Positions 16,384 to 25,598 of a stretch of DNA of 64,000 bases are shown piece after piece. The notes under the pieces are model-generated. The model searched no databases and had not been told where the DNA came from. It was given only the letters and a program-made list of their open reading frames with translations. The position numbers were made by a program, and so were the translations under genes. The stretch lies in contig NZ_CP090370.1 in NCBI RefSeq assembly GCF_021431965.1, forward strand, positions 434,001 to 498,000, read 5' to 3'. Each line of letters begins with the position of its first letter. Position 1 is the first letter of the stretch. The stretch comes from Erythrobacter sp. SDW2 (GTDB taxonomy: Bacteria; Pseudomonadota; Alphaproteobacteria; Sphingomonadales; Sphingomonadaceae).

Positions 16384-17970
16384 TCAGTGCCGGAAGTGGC
16401 GCATCCCGGTGAAGACCATGGCGAGACCGGCCTTGTTGGCCGCCGCAATCACTTCGTCGTCGCGGATCGACCCGCCGGGCTGGATCACCGCTGTCGCCCC
16501 CGCTTCGGCCGCGGCCAGCAAGCCATCGGCAAACGGGAAGAACGCGTCCGATGCGACCGCGCTGCCCACGGCGCGCGATTGCGGCCAGCCGTATTTCTCG
16601 GCGGCCTCGGCAGCCTTCATCGCGGCGATGCGCGAGCTGTCGCGGCGGTTCATCTGGCCCGCGCCGATCCCGGCGGTCGCGCCATCCTTGGCATAGACGA
16701 TGGCATTCGATTTCACGTGGCGGGCAACGGTCCAGGCGAACAGGCAGTCCTTGAGCTCCTGCTCGGTCGGAGCGCGTTCGGTCACGACCTTGAGGTCGGC
16801 TTCGCTGATCGCACCGTTGTCGCGGCTCTGCACCAGCAGCCCGCCCGTAATCGGCTTGATCGCCAGGCCTCCCCTGCGCGGATCGGGCAGGTCACCCGTC
16901 ACCAGCAGGCGCAGGTTCTTCTTCTGCGCAAAGGCCGCCCTGGCTTCCTCGCTGACCGATGGGGCGATCACCACTTCGGTGAAAATCTCGCAGATCGCCT
17001 CCGCCGTCAGGCCGTCGAGCTCGGTGTTGACCGCGACGATGCCGCCGAAAGCGGAAACGCTGTCGCAGGCCAGCGCCTCGTGCCATGCAGCGAGCAGGGT
17101 CGAGGCCTGCGCCACGCCGCACGGGTTGGCGTGCTTGACGATCACCACTGCCGGGTCCTGTCCGCGGAACTCGGCGCACAGTTCGAGCGCGGCGTCGGCG
17201 TCGTTGTAATTGTTGTAGCTGAGTTCCTTGCCCTGCAGCTGCTCGGCCTGGGCGATGCCGTGGCCGTGCGGGCCGACGGGCGTATAGAGCGCTGCCATCT
17301 GGTGCGGGTTCTCGCCATAGCGCAGCTCGGTCACGCGCTTGCCGTTCACGGCCAACATGTCGGGGAAGAGCTGCTGCTGGTCGGAGAAAGCGAACCACTG
17401 GCTGATCATCGAATCATAGGCGGCCGTGGCGCTGTAGGCCTTGGCCGCGCACTTCCGCCGGAACTCGAGCGTGGTGGCGCCTGTGGCAGCCATTTCGGTG
17501 AGCAGCGTTTCATAGTCTGCCGGGTCGGTGACAATGGTCACGAACTGGTGGTTCTTGGCGGCGCTGCGCACCATGGACGGCCCGCCGATGTCGATGTTCT
17601 CGATGATCTCGTCACGCGAAGCACCGCGCATAACGGTCTGCACGAAGGGGTAAAGATTGACCACCACCAGGTCGATCGCGCCGATTTCGTGCGCTGCCAT
17701 GGCGGCGGCATGTTCGGGATTGTCCCGCACCGCCAACAACCCGCCATGCACCTTGGGGTGGAGCGTCTTGACCCGTCCGTCCATCATTTCAGGGAAGCCG
17801 GTGAGATCGGAGATGTCCTTGACCTCGAGCCCGGCCTCGCGCAGCGTCTTGGCGGTGCCGCCGGTCGAGACCAGCTCTACCCCGTGCCCGGCCAGTGCCT
17901 TGCCCAATTCGACCAAGCCGCTCTTGTCGGACACCGACAGCAGTGCCCGTTTGATAACCACGTCGCTCAC
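16384..17970 (-). CDS. purH: Bifunctional AICAR formyltransferase/IMP cyclohydrolase
   Basis: 528 residues, full length. The N-terminal MGS-like IMP cyclohydrolase domain (1-145) has the [10 protein letters not shown] start, STGGT and TLHPKVHGG; the C-terminal AICAR formyltransferase domain contains the [11 protein letters not shown] and KHANPCGVA segments. Together these catalyse the last two steps of purine synthesis, formylating AICAR and closing the IMP ring. It follows the heparinase-like gene by four bases on the same strand, so these are probably one transcript with rpe. Confidence 0.97.
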   Translation of the reverse strand: MSDVVIKRALLSVSDKSGLVELGKALAGHGVELVSTGGTAKTLREAGLEVKDISDLTGFPEMMDGRVKTLHPKVHGGLLAVRDNPEHAAAMAAHEIGAIDLVVVNLYPFVQTVMRGASRDEIIENIDIGGPSMVRSAAKNHQFVTIVTDPADYETLLTEMAATGATTLEFRRKCAAKAYSATAAYDSMISQWFAFSDQQQLFPDMLAVNGKRVTELRYGENPHQMAALYTPVGPHGHGIAQAEQLQGKELSYNNYNDADAALELCAEFRGQDPAVVIVKHANPCGVAQASTLLAAWHEALACDSVSAFGGIVAVNTELDGLTAEAICEIFTEVVIAPSVSEEARAAFAQKKNLRLLVTGDLPDPRRGGLAIKPITGGLLVQSRDNGAISEADLKVVTERAPTEQELKDCLFAWTVARHVKSNAIVYAKDGATAGIGAGQMNRRDSSRIAAMKAAEAAEKYGWPQSRAVGSAVASDAFFPFADGLLAAAEAGATAVIQPGGSIRDDEVIAAANKAGLAMVFTGMRHFRH

Positions 17971-17974
17971 GAAA

Positions 17975-19837
17975 TTACCCCATTTGCTTGAGCAGCCAGG
18001 AAAAGTTCCCCCCGCTGCGCGATGTCATGCCCTGGATGACAAGCTGTTCGATCGGCTGCGGACGGCCGTTGCCGTCGACCCACAGGCTTTCCTCGATGGC
18101 AACCTCGCCGGCGAAGTCACCTGCAACGCGGAATTGCCAATAGGTGCCATCGGGCAATGCAAGCCCTGCACCCTTCTTGTCTTCCGCCAGCCGCAGCTCG
18201 ATACCCGGGCCGATGTGGAAGCGGATGGCAAAGCCGATCTTGCCCGTCTTGCCGCGCTTGCCGACCGGCAGCAGAACATCCTCGCCGAGCAGCTCGGTCC
18301 CGTCGTCGCGCAGCACCAGGATGCGGCGGTGATTGAGACCGAAGCGCAGGGCGTAGCCGTCATGGCTGGCCTCGAGCCGGGTCGCACTGCCGCGCCCCGT
18401 GCCGATGGCGCGACGGTCGACCTCGACCTCGTTAACGCCCGCGCCCAGCTTTCCCTTGATCAGGACAGCCGTGGAGTTGGCGTCATCGAGCACCAGCGTC
18501 GAATGCGCCGCCGTGGCGCGAAGGCCCTGCTCGATCCGGTGGGGCACCTGCCCGCCAGCAAAGGCGGCGCCGCCGCAATTCACGACGATGCGCTGGCCTG
18601 CAGAAGAGAGTTCGAAGGCCAGCGTAGAGGCGCAGCCAGCCCGCGCATGGCGCGGCAGTGGCGGTGGGGCGGCATCGAACTGGAGAATGGTCTTGCCGCC
18701 AGTCGCGCGCTGGAAGCCCCATTGGCGAACATCGCGCAGCGGACGGGTGCGCACACCGCTGGCGCGAACCAGTCCCGCGACCTTTTCCGCCGGGACCGCT
18801 CCCGCGCCCTGCCAGCTGCCCAGGCCGCCCTCGCCGTGCATCAGCGTCAGCAAGGGCGGCACCAGCAGCGCCATCATGCCCGGGATCGCTTGCGGCGGAT
18901 CCATCTTGACCGCGCGATAACAAGCGGAAAGCTCGACCAGGAGCGCCAGCGCATCCATCTGCGCCAGCGGGCTGCGCGACAACACACCGCCATCTTCGGC
19001 GATGAGGTCGCCCAATGCGTGGGCGAGACCGGCCTCGGCATAGAGCCGCCGCGGCTTGCCGTCGGTCAGCAACAGGCCCGCTGCGACCAGCGCAGCCCAG
19101 CCGGTGACTTCGCCCAGCTTGTCATTTGCCTTGGTTACATTGCGATCGAGCCAGCGCGCCGTCTCGTCGATGGCGGCCAGAGTACGGCCTCTCAGCGGCT
19201 CCGCGCTCATCAGCAGGGGCGCGTGGACCAACCACGCCAGCAAGCGATGGCCGACCTGCTCGACATCCCAAGCCGCCGCCTTGCCGGGCTTGGGGTTGGC
19301 ATCGAGCCACGCCGCATGGATGCGAGTGGCCACCGGCGTCGCCTGCTCGCGCGGGCAGCAACCGGCGAGATCGCGCAGCCAGCCATAGCCATGCACCGCG
19401 CGCTCGAAAGGCGGCGTCAGCTTGGCGCTGGCCGAGGCGAAATCGAGCTGGCCGATCGGGGCCTTGACCCCGTAGACCAGGAAATGCCCGGCACGCAGAG
19501 CCACGCCGGCGCCGCGATCGCCCGCCAATGGCGTCTCGACCGTCGCCGTCAGCCGTATGCCCTGCGCCTTGCGGAAGGGCGAGGCGAGCGTCTTGCCGGG
19601 CACCCCGATGCGATAGGCCAGCCGCACGAGTCGCTCCGCCGGGCTGAGGCTGGGGGCGGCCAGATCGAGCGGCACCAGCGCGCGCGACGGCTCCAGCACC
19701 CGCTCGGTGACCATGTGCTCATGCGGGCGGGCAAGCACCTTGTCTTCCACGGCATCGCCCAGCGGAATGGCCATCTGTTCGGCGACCGCGCCCGCAACTT
19801 CGCCCGGCCTGCGGCGGGAAGTGGCGGCTTCGCTCAT
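17975..19837 (-). CDS. Heparinase II/III family protein
   Basis: 620 residues from the ATG at 19837, which overlaps the rpe stop by three bases. The N-terminal two thirds form an alpha-helical toroid, and the C-terminal part (from about residue 390) is the beta-rich heparinase II/III domain with the [12 protein letters not shown] and [13 protein letters not shown] segments. Proteins of this family cleave uronic-acid-containing polysaccharides by beta-elimination, but the purH-linked alphaproteobacterial branch is uncharacterised. No signal peptide is visible, so export would need a non-standard route or it acts inside the cell. Confidence 0.8.
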   Translation of the reverse strand: MSEAATSRRRPGEVAGAVAEQMAIPLGDAVEDKVLARPHEHMVTERVLEPSRALVPLDLAAPSLSPAERLVRLAYRIGVPGKTLASPFRKAQGIRLTATVETPLAGDRGAGVALRAGHFLVYGVKAPIGQLDFASASAKLTPPFERAVHGYGWLRDLAGCCPREQATPVATRIHAAWLDANPKPGKAAAWDVEQVGHRLLAWLVHAPLLMSAEPLRGRTLAAIDETARWLDRNVTKANDKLGEVTGWAALVAAGLLLTDGKPRRLYAEAGLAHALGDLIAEDGGVLSRSPLAQMDALALLVELSACYRAVKMDPPQAIPGMMALLVPPLLTLMHGEGGLGSWQGAGAVPAEKVAGLVRASGVRTRPLRDVRQWGFQRATGGKTILQFDAAPPPLPRHARAGCASTLAFELSSAGQRIVVNCGGAAFAGGQVPHRIEQGLRATAAHSTLVLDDANSTAVLIKGKLGAGVNEVEVDRRAIGTGRGSATRLEASHDGYALRFGLNHRRILVLRDDGTELLGEDVLLPVGKRGKTGKIGFAIRFHIGPGIELRLAEDKKGAGLALPDGTYWQFRVAGDFAGEVAIEESLWVDGNGRPQPIEQLVIQGMTSRSGGNFSWLLKQMG

Positions 19838-20499
19838 GCGCCCAGCCCCTTCAGCGCCCGGATGTTCGCGGCATAGGCCCCCGGACCGCCCTTGAAGGTG
19901 GCCGAACCGGCGACCAGCACATCGGCCCCGGCATCGACGCAAAGCCGCGCGGTTTCGGGATTGACCCCGCCGTCGACTTCAAGGTGGATCGGCTTGCCCA
20001 GCCTGTCGATCATCTTGCGGATCGCTTCGACCTTGCGCAACTGGCTGTGGATGAAGCTTTGCCCGCCGAAGCCGGGATTGACGCTCATGACGAGGACCAG
20101 GTCGACTTCCTCCAGCAAGTAGTCGAGCATCTTGGCCGGCGTACCCGGATTGAGCACCACCCCGGCCTTCTTGCCCAACCCCCGGATCGCCTGCAGCGTG
20201 CGGTGGATATGCGGGCCTGCCTCGGGGTGGACGGTGATGATATCCGCCCCGGCCTCGGCAAAGGCTTCGAGATAGGGATCGATCGGCGCGATCATCAGAT
20301 GGACATCGAAGGTCTTCGCGGTGTGCGGGCGCAGCGCCTGCACCACGGCCGGGCCGATCGTGATGTTGGGGACATAGTGCCCGTCCATCACATCGACATG
20401 GATCCAGTCCGCCCCGGCCTCGTCGATGGCGCGCACCTCCTCACCCAGCCGGGCAAAATCGGCTGAAAGGATCGAGGGGGAGATCAGCGGAATGGCCAT
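19834..20499 (-). CDS. rpe: Ribulose-phosphate 3-epimerase
   Basis: 221 residues with the TIM-barrel signatures of Rpe: [16 protein letters not shown] at the start, [31 protein letters not shown] and the EVDGGVN segment carrying metal and catalytic residues. It interconverts ribulose 5-phosphate and xylulose 5-phosphate in the pentose phosphate pathway. The ATG at 20499 starts the family consensus; earlier in-frame codons add about 70 unrelated residues. It leads the rpe-heparinase-purH run, each gene touching the next. Confidence 0.95.
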   Translation of the reverse strand: MAIPLISPSILSADFARLGEEVRAIDEAGADWIHVDVMDGHYVPNITIGPAVVQALRPHTAKTFDVHLMIAPIDPYLEAFAEAGADIITVHPEAGPHIHRTLQAIRGLGKKAGVVLNPGTPAKMLDYLLEEVDLVLVMSVNPGFGGQSFIHSQLRKVEAIRKMIDRLGKPIHLEVDGGVNPETARLCVDAGADVLVAGSATFKGGPGAYAANIRALKGLGA

Positions 20500-20696
20500 A
20501 GTCGATGCGGTCGGGTCGGGTCCGTCACTGGGGCGAATGATTACCCCTAGCGCGCCGGTAACCACCCCGACAGGCAGGGATGGGCCTTTTCCACATTGCC
20601 CTGTGGGGGTTGCGGCCGATCCGGCAGGCGTGAACGGTGCTGCCGGCGACGCCTGTGCCCCTTTGCAGAGCCGGTGCGCTGCGATAAACCCTGGCC

Positions 20697-20966
20697 ATGA
20701 GCGCAATCGAGAAATGCACTTCCGCCTTCATCGAAACCACTGTCGACGACGAGGTGGTCATCGTCAGCCTTGACGAGGGCAAGTTCTTTTCGCTCAGGGA
20801 CACCGGGCTCGCGATCTGGTCGAAAATCGACGGAATCCGCGATCGCGAACAAATCCTCGCCGAACTGCAGCAAGAATTCGACGCCCCCGACGATCTCCTC
20901 GCACGCGACCTCGATGCCTTCCTCGCCGAAGTCAGGAGCGCCGGTTTCATCCGCTGGAATCGCTGA
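20697..20966 (+). CDS. PqqD-like RiPP leader-binding protein (lasso B1-type)
   Basis: 89 residues with the PqqD fold: three N-terminal beta strands ending in [14 protein letters not shown], then three helices (IWSKIDG, a segment from REQILAEL, and [15 protein letters not shown]). Stand-alone PqqD proteins of this size act as RiPP recognition elements, gripping the leader of a precursor peptide and presenting it to the modifying enzymes; in lasso peptide clusters this is the B1 protein. It is followed by a small precursor-like gene, an asparagine synthetase homologue and an ABC exporter on the same strand. No HPr-kinase genes that accompany other PqqD variants are present nearby. Confidence 0.85.
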   Translation: MSAIEKCTSAFIETTVDDEVVIVSLDEGKFFSLRDTGLAIWSKIDGIRDREQILAELQQEFDAPDDLLARDLDAFLAEVRSAGFIRWNR

Positions 20967-21096
20967 AATTGCTTCAAAGTTGTAAGATTACGTCAAAACG
21001 GTGACAAAATGGGACATAAACGTCGTTTTGGTTTTGTGTGTCCGCTAATTCGCCTTACAAGGCAGTCGGAGCAGCACCGAAAACAAGAGATCGCGC
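20967..21096 (+). promoter_or_regulatory. AT-rich region before the precursor gene
   Basis: This 130-base gap is strikingly AT-rich for the window, mainly from about 20965 to 21060. It contains the inverted pair CAAAACG (20994-21000) and CGTTTTG (21024-21030) and several runs of A or T. This is where a separate promoter for the precursor peptide would be expected; I cannot assign convincing -35 and -10 boxes. The precursor ATG is preceded by a weak AAGAGA at about eight bases. Confidence 0.4.
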
Positions 21097-21243
21097 ATGT
21101 CCCACACCCAGACGCAGGCCCGTTCGCCGTGGCAACCGCCGCGGCTTGTCTGCCTTGGCAATCTGAACGATGTCGCGGGCTCGCCTGCACCGAGGACCCA
21201 GGTCAATCCCGGCGGCCAGACGCCGACAGCCGGAAAATCCTGA
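21097..21243 (+). CDS. Putative RiPP precursor peptide (48 aa)
   Basis: An overlooked 48-residue gene from ATG 21097 to TGA 21243. Residues W12, P15, L17 and G21 reproduce the YxxPxLxxxG leader motif (W for Y) recognised by B1 proteins of lasso-type clusters, and NDVAG follows at 24-28. After G28 come 20 residues rich in Pro, Thr, Gln, Gly and Ser with no Asp or Glu, ending GKS. Since a lasso ring joins residue 1 to Asp or Glu 7-9, this core could not form one if cleaved at or after G28. Position between PqqD and the synthetase supports a precursor role; the product is unknown. Confidence 0.7.
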   Translation: MSHTQTQARSPWQPPRLVCLGNLNDVAGSPAPRTQVNPGGQTPTAGKS

Positions 21244-21323
21244 GCCAGCACACTCGCTGCTATCGGAGAGCGGGTCTCGCGCGGCCGGCCTTCGTTAACC
21301 GCATGAACGAACCGAGTTGAGCG

Positions 21324-23210
21324 ATGCTCGCAGGCTTCGCTGGCGTTTCCGATAAAAATCAGGGTAAGCCGCTCGCGGCGCTGCGAAGCTGGCTCAGCCG
21401 ACACGGGCAGACACCCGCCGATGCATTCTGCGCGCCTGCCTTGTTGGGCAGTTCCGAGCGATGCAGCTTCTCCGCCCGGACCGTCCTCGATGGCTGGATC
21501 GACAACGCCGCCTCGCTCGAACGCGAACTGGGACTGGCCGGCGAAAACCCCGCCGAGATCTATGACGCGGCCCTGGAGCGATGGGGCGAGGGCGGCGAAG
21601 AGCGGATCATCGGCAATTATGCTGCCGTGACGCTCCTGCCCGAAGGCCGCTTGCGGCTGGCGCGATCGCCGATCGACGCGCCTCCACTGCTCTATGCGCC
21701 GATGGACAAGGCCGGCTGGGCTGTCGCGAGCCTGCCGGGCGCATTCGAAGCCCTCGGGATGGCCCGCGAGATCGACTGGAACGAACTGGCCGACCTGCTG
21801 GCACTCGATGTCACCCGGCCGCCGCCAGGCTCCGCGTACAGTGGCATTTTCCGCGTCCCGCCGGGGACAGTTGTGACACTGGAGGAAAGCGGTGCCCGGA
21901 TCGACCCATGGTACAACCGCCGATTGACCCCGGCTGCCCCGCATCGGAGTGACGCGGAGCATGTCGCCGAGGTTGCTCGATTGCTGGGCGAGGCGTGCAG
22001 CGCGGTGCTTGCACAATCGAACCGCCCCGCCCTCGCGCTGTCGGGTGGGCTCGACTCGCCCGTCGTCGCCGACGCATTGCTGGCCCGGCTGCCGCAGGAT
22101 GCTTACCTCGACGGGATTACCTTCGCCCCCTTGCCCGCTGCAAGCGACACCGGGGTACCGGAGGCCTTTGCCGACGAATGGCCGGTCGTCGAACGCTTCG
22201 CTTCCATGCATCCGCGCCTGGCCGTGCACCGTGCCGACCCTGCGCATGGCGGGCATGACCATCGCTTTCGCGAGATCGCCGCGCTGGCGGGTACGTTCAA
22301 CCCGGCGCTGGCGCATTTCGGGGCACACCATGGCAGCTGGGAGAAAGCCCGCTCGCTCGGCTGCGACTGGCTGCTGAGCGCCGCGTGGGGCAACCAGGGC
22401 TTCAGCGCCGATGGGCGATGGTCCTATGCCGAGGATTTCCGGACGCTGCGTTGGCGGCGAATGTGGCGCAACCTCGCCGGGCGCAGTGCGATGGGCGACC
22501 ATCGCCCGATGTGGCGCAAGGTCGTGGCGCTGGCGGTGGTACCCAACCTGCCGCGCAGCCTGCGTCGTCGCCTCAAGCAACTGGTTCGCCCGGCCCGTGC
22601 CGATGCGCTGGCATGGAACTCGATGCTGACGGCGGAGGCACAGGATGCCTATCGCGCGCGCGCCGCCGAGCGTGGCTCCGCCCCGGCGTGGGAAGGCTTT
22701 GCCTATCCCGCCAGCCGCGCCGAAGCCGCAAGGCGCGACCTGGCCGACAACGATCACAGCATGGCCGAGATCACCCTCGCGCTCGAACTGCGCTACGGCC
22801 TGCGCTACCGCGACGTGACAGCTTACCGCCCGCTGGTCGAATACTGCATGGCGCTGCCGAGCGAAATGTTCGTGCGCGACGGCGTCCATCGCTTCCTTGC
22901 CCGCGAGCTGGCCAGAGGTCGCATGCCCGAGGCGCAGCGGCTGGAAGCGCGCGTCGGGCGCCACGGATCGGACTGGCATGTCCGCATGGCCCCCCGCCGA
23001 GACGAATTGCTTGCCACGGTCGAAACCGTCGCGTCCCATCCGCGGCTATCGCGCTTGCTCGATACCGCCAAGATGCGCCGGATGCTGGAGGAGTTCCCTG
23101 AAGCCGACAGTCCGGACGAGTACGACAACCTTCCCTATCGGCAAGGGCTCGCACAAGCCCTGCTGGCGGCACAATTTGTCGGCCTGGTCGAAGGCCGCAA
23201 CGATTTGTGA
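21324..23210 (+). CDS. Asparagine synthetase-like RiPP enzyme (lasso cyclase-type C protein)
   Basis: 628 residues. The N-terminal third resembles the class II glutaminase fold (a GNYAAVTLLPEGRLRLARSP region near 97-116), but the Cys at position 2 is absent (MLAGF), so no ammonia can be released from glutamine. The C-terminal domain has an intact PP-loop, SGGLDS at 240-245, which adenylates a carboxylate, plus the segment near residue 490 onward (MAEITLALE..YGLRYRD). This is the layout of lasso cyclases such as McjC, which activate a side-chain carboxylate for attack by an amine. Located 80 bases after the precursor gene; the ABC transporter gene starts 42 bases after it. Confidence 0.8.
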   Translation: MLAGFAGVSDKNQGKPLAALRSWLSRHGQTPADAFCAPALLGSSERCSFSARTVLDGWIDNAASLERELGLAGENPAEIYDAALERWGEGGEERIIGNYAAVTLLPEGRLRLARSPIDAPPLLYAPMDKAGWAVASLPGAFEALGMAREIDWNELADLLALDVTRPPPGSAYSGIFRVPPGTVVTLEESGARIDPWYNRRLTPAAPHRSDAEHVAEVARLLGEACSAVLAQSNRPALALSGGLDSPVVADALLARLPQDAYLDGITFAPLPAASDTGVPEAFADEWPVVERFASMHPRLAVHRADPAHGGHDHRFREIAALAGTFNPALAHFGAHHGSWEKARSLGCDWLLSAAWGNQGFSADGRWSYAEDFRTLRWRRMWRNLAGRSAMGDHRPMWRKVVALAVVPNLPRSLRRRLKQLVRPARADALAWNSMLTAEAQDAYRARAAERGSAPAWEGFAYPASRAEAARRDLADNDHSMAEITLALELRYGLRYRDVTAYRPLVEYCMALPSEMFVRDGVHRFLARELARGRMPEAQRLEARVGRHGSDWHVRMAPRRDELLATVETVASHPRLSRLLDTAKMRRMLEEFPEADSPDEYDNLPYRQGLAQALLAAQFVGLVEGRNDL

Positions 23211-23252
23211 AGCGGGACAGACCGCCTCTTCCCTGCTAGCCACCCGACGCAG

Positions 23253-24959
23253 ATGCCGCGCGACAGCCTTTCCCTCCTGCTTGCCATCGCCAACCAGCGC
23301 CAGCTGACGCTGGTGGTCGCGCTGGCGGTGCTCGGCGCGCTGACCGAAGGCATCGGCTTCGTCCTGCTGGTGCCGCTGCTGGCACTGGTGATGGGCGATG
23401 GGGCAGGGGGCGGCGTTCTCTCGCCCGTCTCGCAATGGCTGGCAGCAAGCGGGTGGCAGCCCTCGCTGGCGATGCTGCTGGCGGGGTTCGCTGCGCTGGT
23501 GGCCTTGCGGGCCCTCGCCGACTACGTCCGCACCATGGCCTCGATGCGGCTTTCGATCGGGATCGTCGATGGCCTGCGTGCCCGTGCCTTCGCCGCCTTG
23601 TTGGCCGCCGATTGGCGCACGCTTTCGCGCATGCGGCAGAGCGAGAACCGAGCGATGCTGATTTCCGAGATTGACCGGACAGCCATCGCCATCGACCAGC
23701 TCGGCGCGCTGGTGCGGATTGCCGTCGGGCTCGTCGCCATCGGCCTTGCCGCGCTGGCGATTTCGCCGCTGGTGGCGCTGGTGGGAGCGGTTGCGGGAGT
23801 GGCGGTGTTCGCGCTCTACGGTGGACTGCGTCGGCGCGCCCGCAGCCTCGGCGAAGCGCTCAGCGTGCAATATCGCGGGCTGCACGGACTGCTCGAGGAA
23901 AACCTCGATGCGCTAAGGGCAATCAAGAGCTTCGGCACCGAGCAAGCGGCGCAGGCCCGCGTGCTCGAAGGATTCCGCTCGCTGCGCGAGGTCCGGGTCC
24001 GCTTCACCGCCGATACGCTGCTGGCCCGCTCGCTGTTGCAGGTCGGAGGCGCGCTGGTCGTAGCGCTGTGCGTGTGGCTGGCGCTCGAGCGCTGGCAGGT
24101 GCCCGCGATCGTCATCCTGCCGCTGGTGGCGCTGTTCGCCCGCGCCTTGCCGCAGCTCGGCGCCCTGCTCGATTGCTGGCAGGTCTGGGCCCACGCCGCG
24201 CCGGCGGTGGTGGCTGCCGAAAGATTGATCCGCGAAACCGAGGCTGCCGCCGAGCAACCTCCCGGACAGGTTGCAGACGTGCCGCGCCTGACCCGCACCA
24301 TTGCCCTGGAAGGCATTTCGCTCGCCCACCGCGAAGGCATTGCAACACTCGCCAATGTCTCGCTGGAAATCGACGCGGGCGAAACGGTCGCGCTGGTTGG
24401 CCCCTCGGGCGCCGGCAAGAGTACGCTGGCCGATATCCTTGGCGGCCTTGTCGCGCCCGACAGCGGGCAGGTGCTGATCGACGGCGTTCCACTCGATCCG
24501 GCGCGGCGCCATGGCTGGCGGCGGCAGGTCGCCTATGTCGACCAGAGCCCGGTGCTGTTCCACGGCAGCGTGCGCGACAATCTGCGCTGGGCCGACCCGC
24601 AAGCGAGCGACGCGCAGCTGGCAGAAGTGCTCGAGATGGCAGCTGCCGGCTTCGTCCACCAGCTTCCCGGCGGGCTCGACTGCCCGCTTGGCGAGCGCGG
24701 GCGGCAGCTTTCAGGCGGAGAACGCCAGCGCATCGTGTTGGCCCGCGCCCTGCTGCGTGATCCGGCGCTGCTGATCCTAGACGAGGCGACCAGCGCGCTC
24801 GACAGCGCTGCCGACGAGGCCGTGGCGCAAGCCATTGCCGGGCTGGCCGGCCAGCGGACCATCGTCATAATCGGCCATCGCGGTGCGCTGACCGATATCG
24901 CCGGCCGCGTCGTGACGCTGGAAGCGGGACGAGTCGTGCCCGGCCGGCGCAAGGCCTGA
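23253..24959 (+). CDS. ABC exporter, fused membrane and ATPase domains
   Basis: 568 residues: six-helix transmembrane domain (about 15-310) followed by the ATPase. Walker A GPSGAGKST is at 383-391, the signature LSGGERQ at 486-492, Walker B LLILDE at 506-511, and the H-loop His at 542. It would homodimerise to export a substrate. No C39 peptidase precedes the membrane domain, so it cannot remove the leader itself. As the last gene of the cluster it probably secretes the mature peptide and gives self-immunity, as lasso D proteins do. Confidence 0.88.
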   Translation: MPRDSLSLLLAIANQRQLTLVVALAVLGALTEGIGFVLLVPLLALVMGDGAGGGVLSPVSQWLAASGWQPSLAMLLAGFAALVALRALADYVRTMASMRLSIGIVDGLRARAFAALLAADWRTLSRMRQSENRAMLISEIDRTAIAIDQLGALVRIAVGLVAIGLAALAISPLVALVGAVAGVAVFALYGGLRRRARSLGEALSVQYRGLHGLLEENLDALRAIKSFGTEQAAQARVLEGFRSLREVRVRFTADTLLARSLLQVGGALVVALCVWLALERWQVPAIVILPLVALFARALPQLGALLDCWQVWAHAAPAVVAAERLIRETEAAAEQPPGQVADVPRLTRTIALEGISLAHREGIATLANVSLEIDAGETVALVGPSGAGKSTLADILGGLVAPDSGQVLIDGVPLDPARRHGWRRQVAYVDQSPVLFHGSVRDNLRWADPQASDAQLAEVLEMAAAGFVHQLPGGLDCPLGERGRQLSGGERQRIVLARALLRDPALLILDEATSALDSAADEAVAQAIAGLAGQRTIVIIGHRGALTDIAGRVVTLEAGRVVPGRRKA

Positions 24960-25097
24960 GCCAATGCTTTCAATTGCTAGCACAGCGAATTCAGCGGCAA
25001 TTCACCCGCCCGCTCCTAGGTGCGGGGCCGATATGGCGGGGCAATTCCGCGGAACACGAACAAGGGACCGGCCACACTCGAGGCCGGAGAATGACCT

Positions 25098-25595
25098 ATG
25101 ACGACTTTTGGCAAGCTCGCCGCAACCGGCGCAGCACTGGCTCTGGCAGCAGGCGGGATCGCAGTCCCGGCCATGGCGCAATACCGCCAGCCGATCAGCA
25201 ACAACATGGCCAAGTGCAACTCCGGCAATGGCCCGGCGGTCAAGGTGACGGTGGCGGGAATCAAGTCCTCTGCAGGCAAGATCCGGGTCCAGTCCTACCG
25301 TGCGACTTCGGCTGACTGGTTGCAGTCGGGCAAATGGATCAACCGCATCGAAGCCCCGGCCAAGGCCGGGACGATGACCTTCTGCATGCCGTTCCCGGCT
25401 GCGGGCAGCTATGCCATCGCCGTGCGTCACGACGTCAACGGCAATGGCAAGACCGACATCAGCACCGATGGCGGGGCGATGTCGAACAACCCATCGATCA
25501 ACATCTTCAACCTCGGCAAGCCGAGTTACAAGAAGACTGCCTTTTCGGTCGACGGGGGCGTCGGTTCGATCACCGTCAACATGCGCTACATGTAA
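25098..25595 (+). CDS. DUF2141 family secreted protein
   Basis: 165 residues with a clear signal peptide ending AMAQ (about residue 28). The mature domain has the DUF2141 pattern: VKVTVAGIKSSAGKIRVQSY, a Cys, SYAIAVRHDVNGNGKTD with an acidic NGNGKTD turn that could bind calcium, and a beta-rich end. Family function is unknown; members are small periplasmic or surface proteins. A related protein is at 32135-32593. It sits 138 bases after the RiPP exporter; there is no sign they belong together. Confidence 0.85.
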   Translation: MTTFGKLAATGAALALAAGGIAVPAMAQYRQPISNNMAKCNSGNGPAVKVTVAGIKSSAGKIRVQSYRATSADWLQSGKWINRIEAPAKAGTMTFCMPFPAAGSYAIAVRHDVNGNGKTDISTDGGAMSNNPSINIFNLGKPSYKKTAFSVDGGVGSITVNMRYM

Positions 25596-25598
25596 GCC

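Noticed and set aside
21097-21243. Classical lasso peptide precursor
   Set aside because: No Asp or Glu follows the likely leader, so a standard macrolactam ring cannot form; described instead as lasso-like of unknown product.
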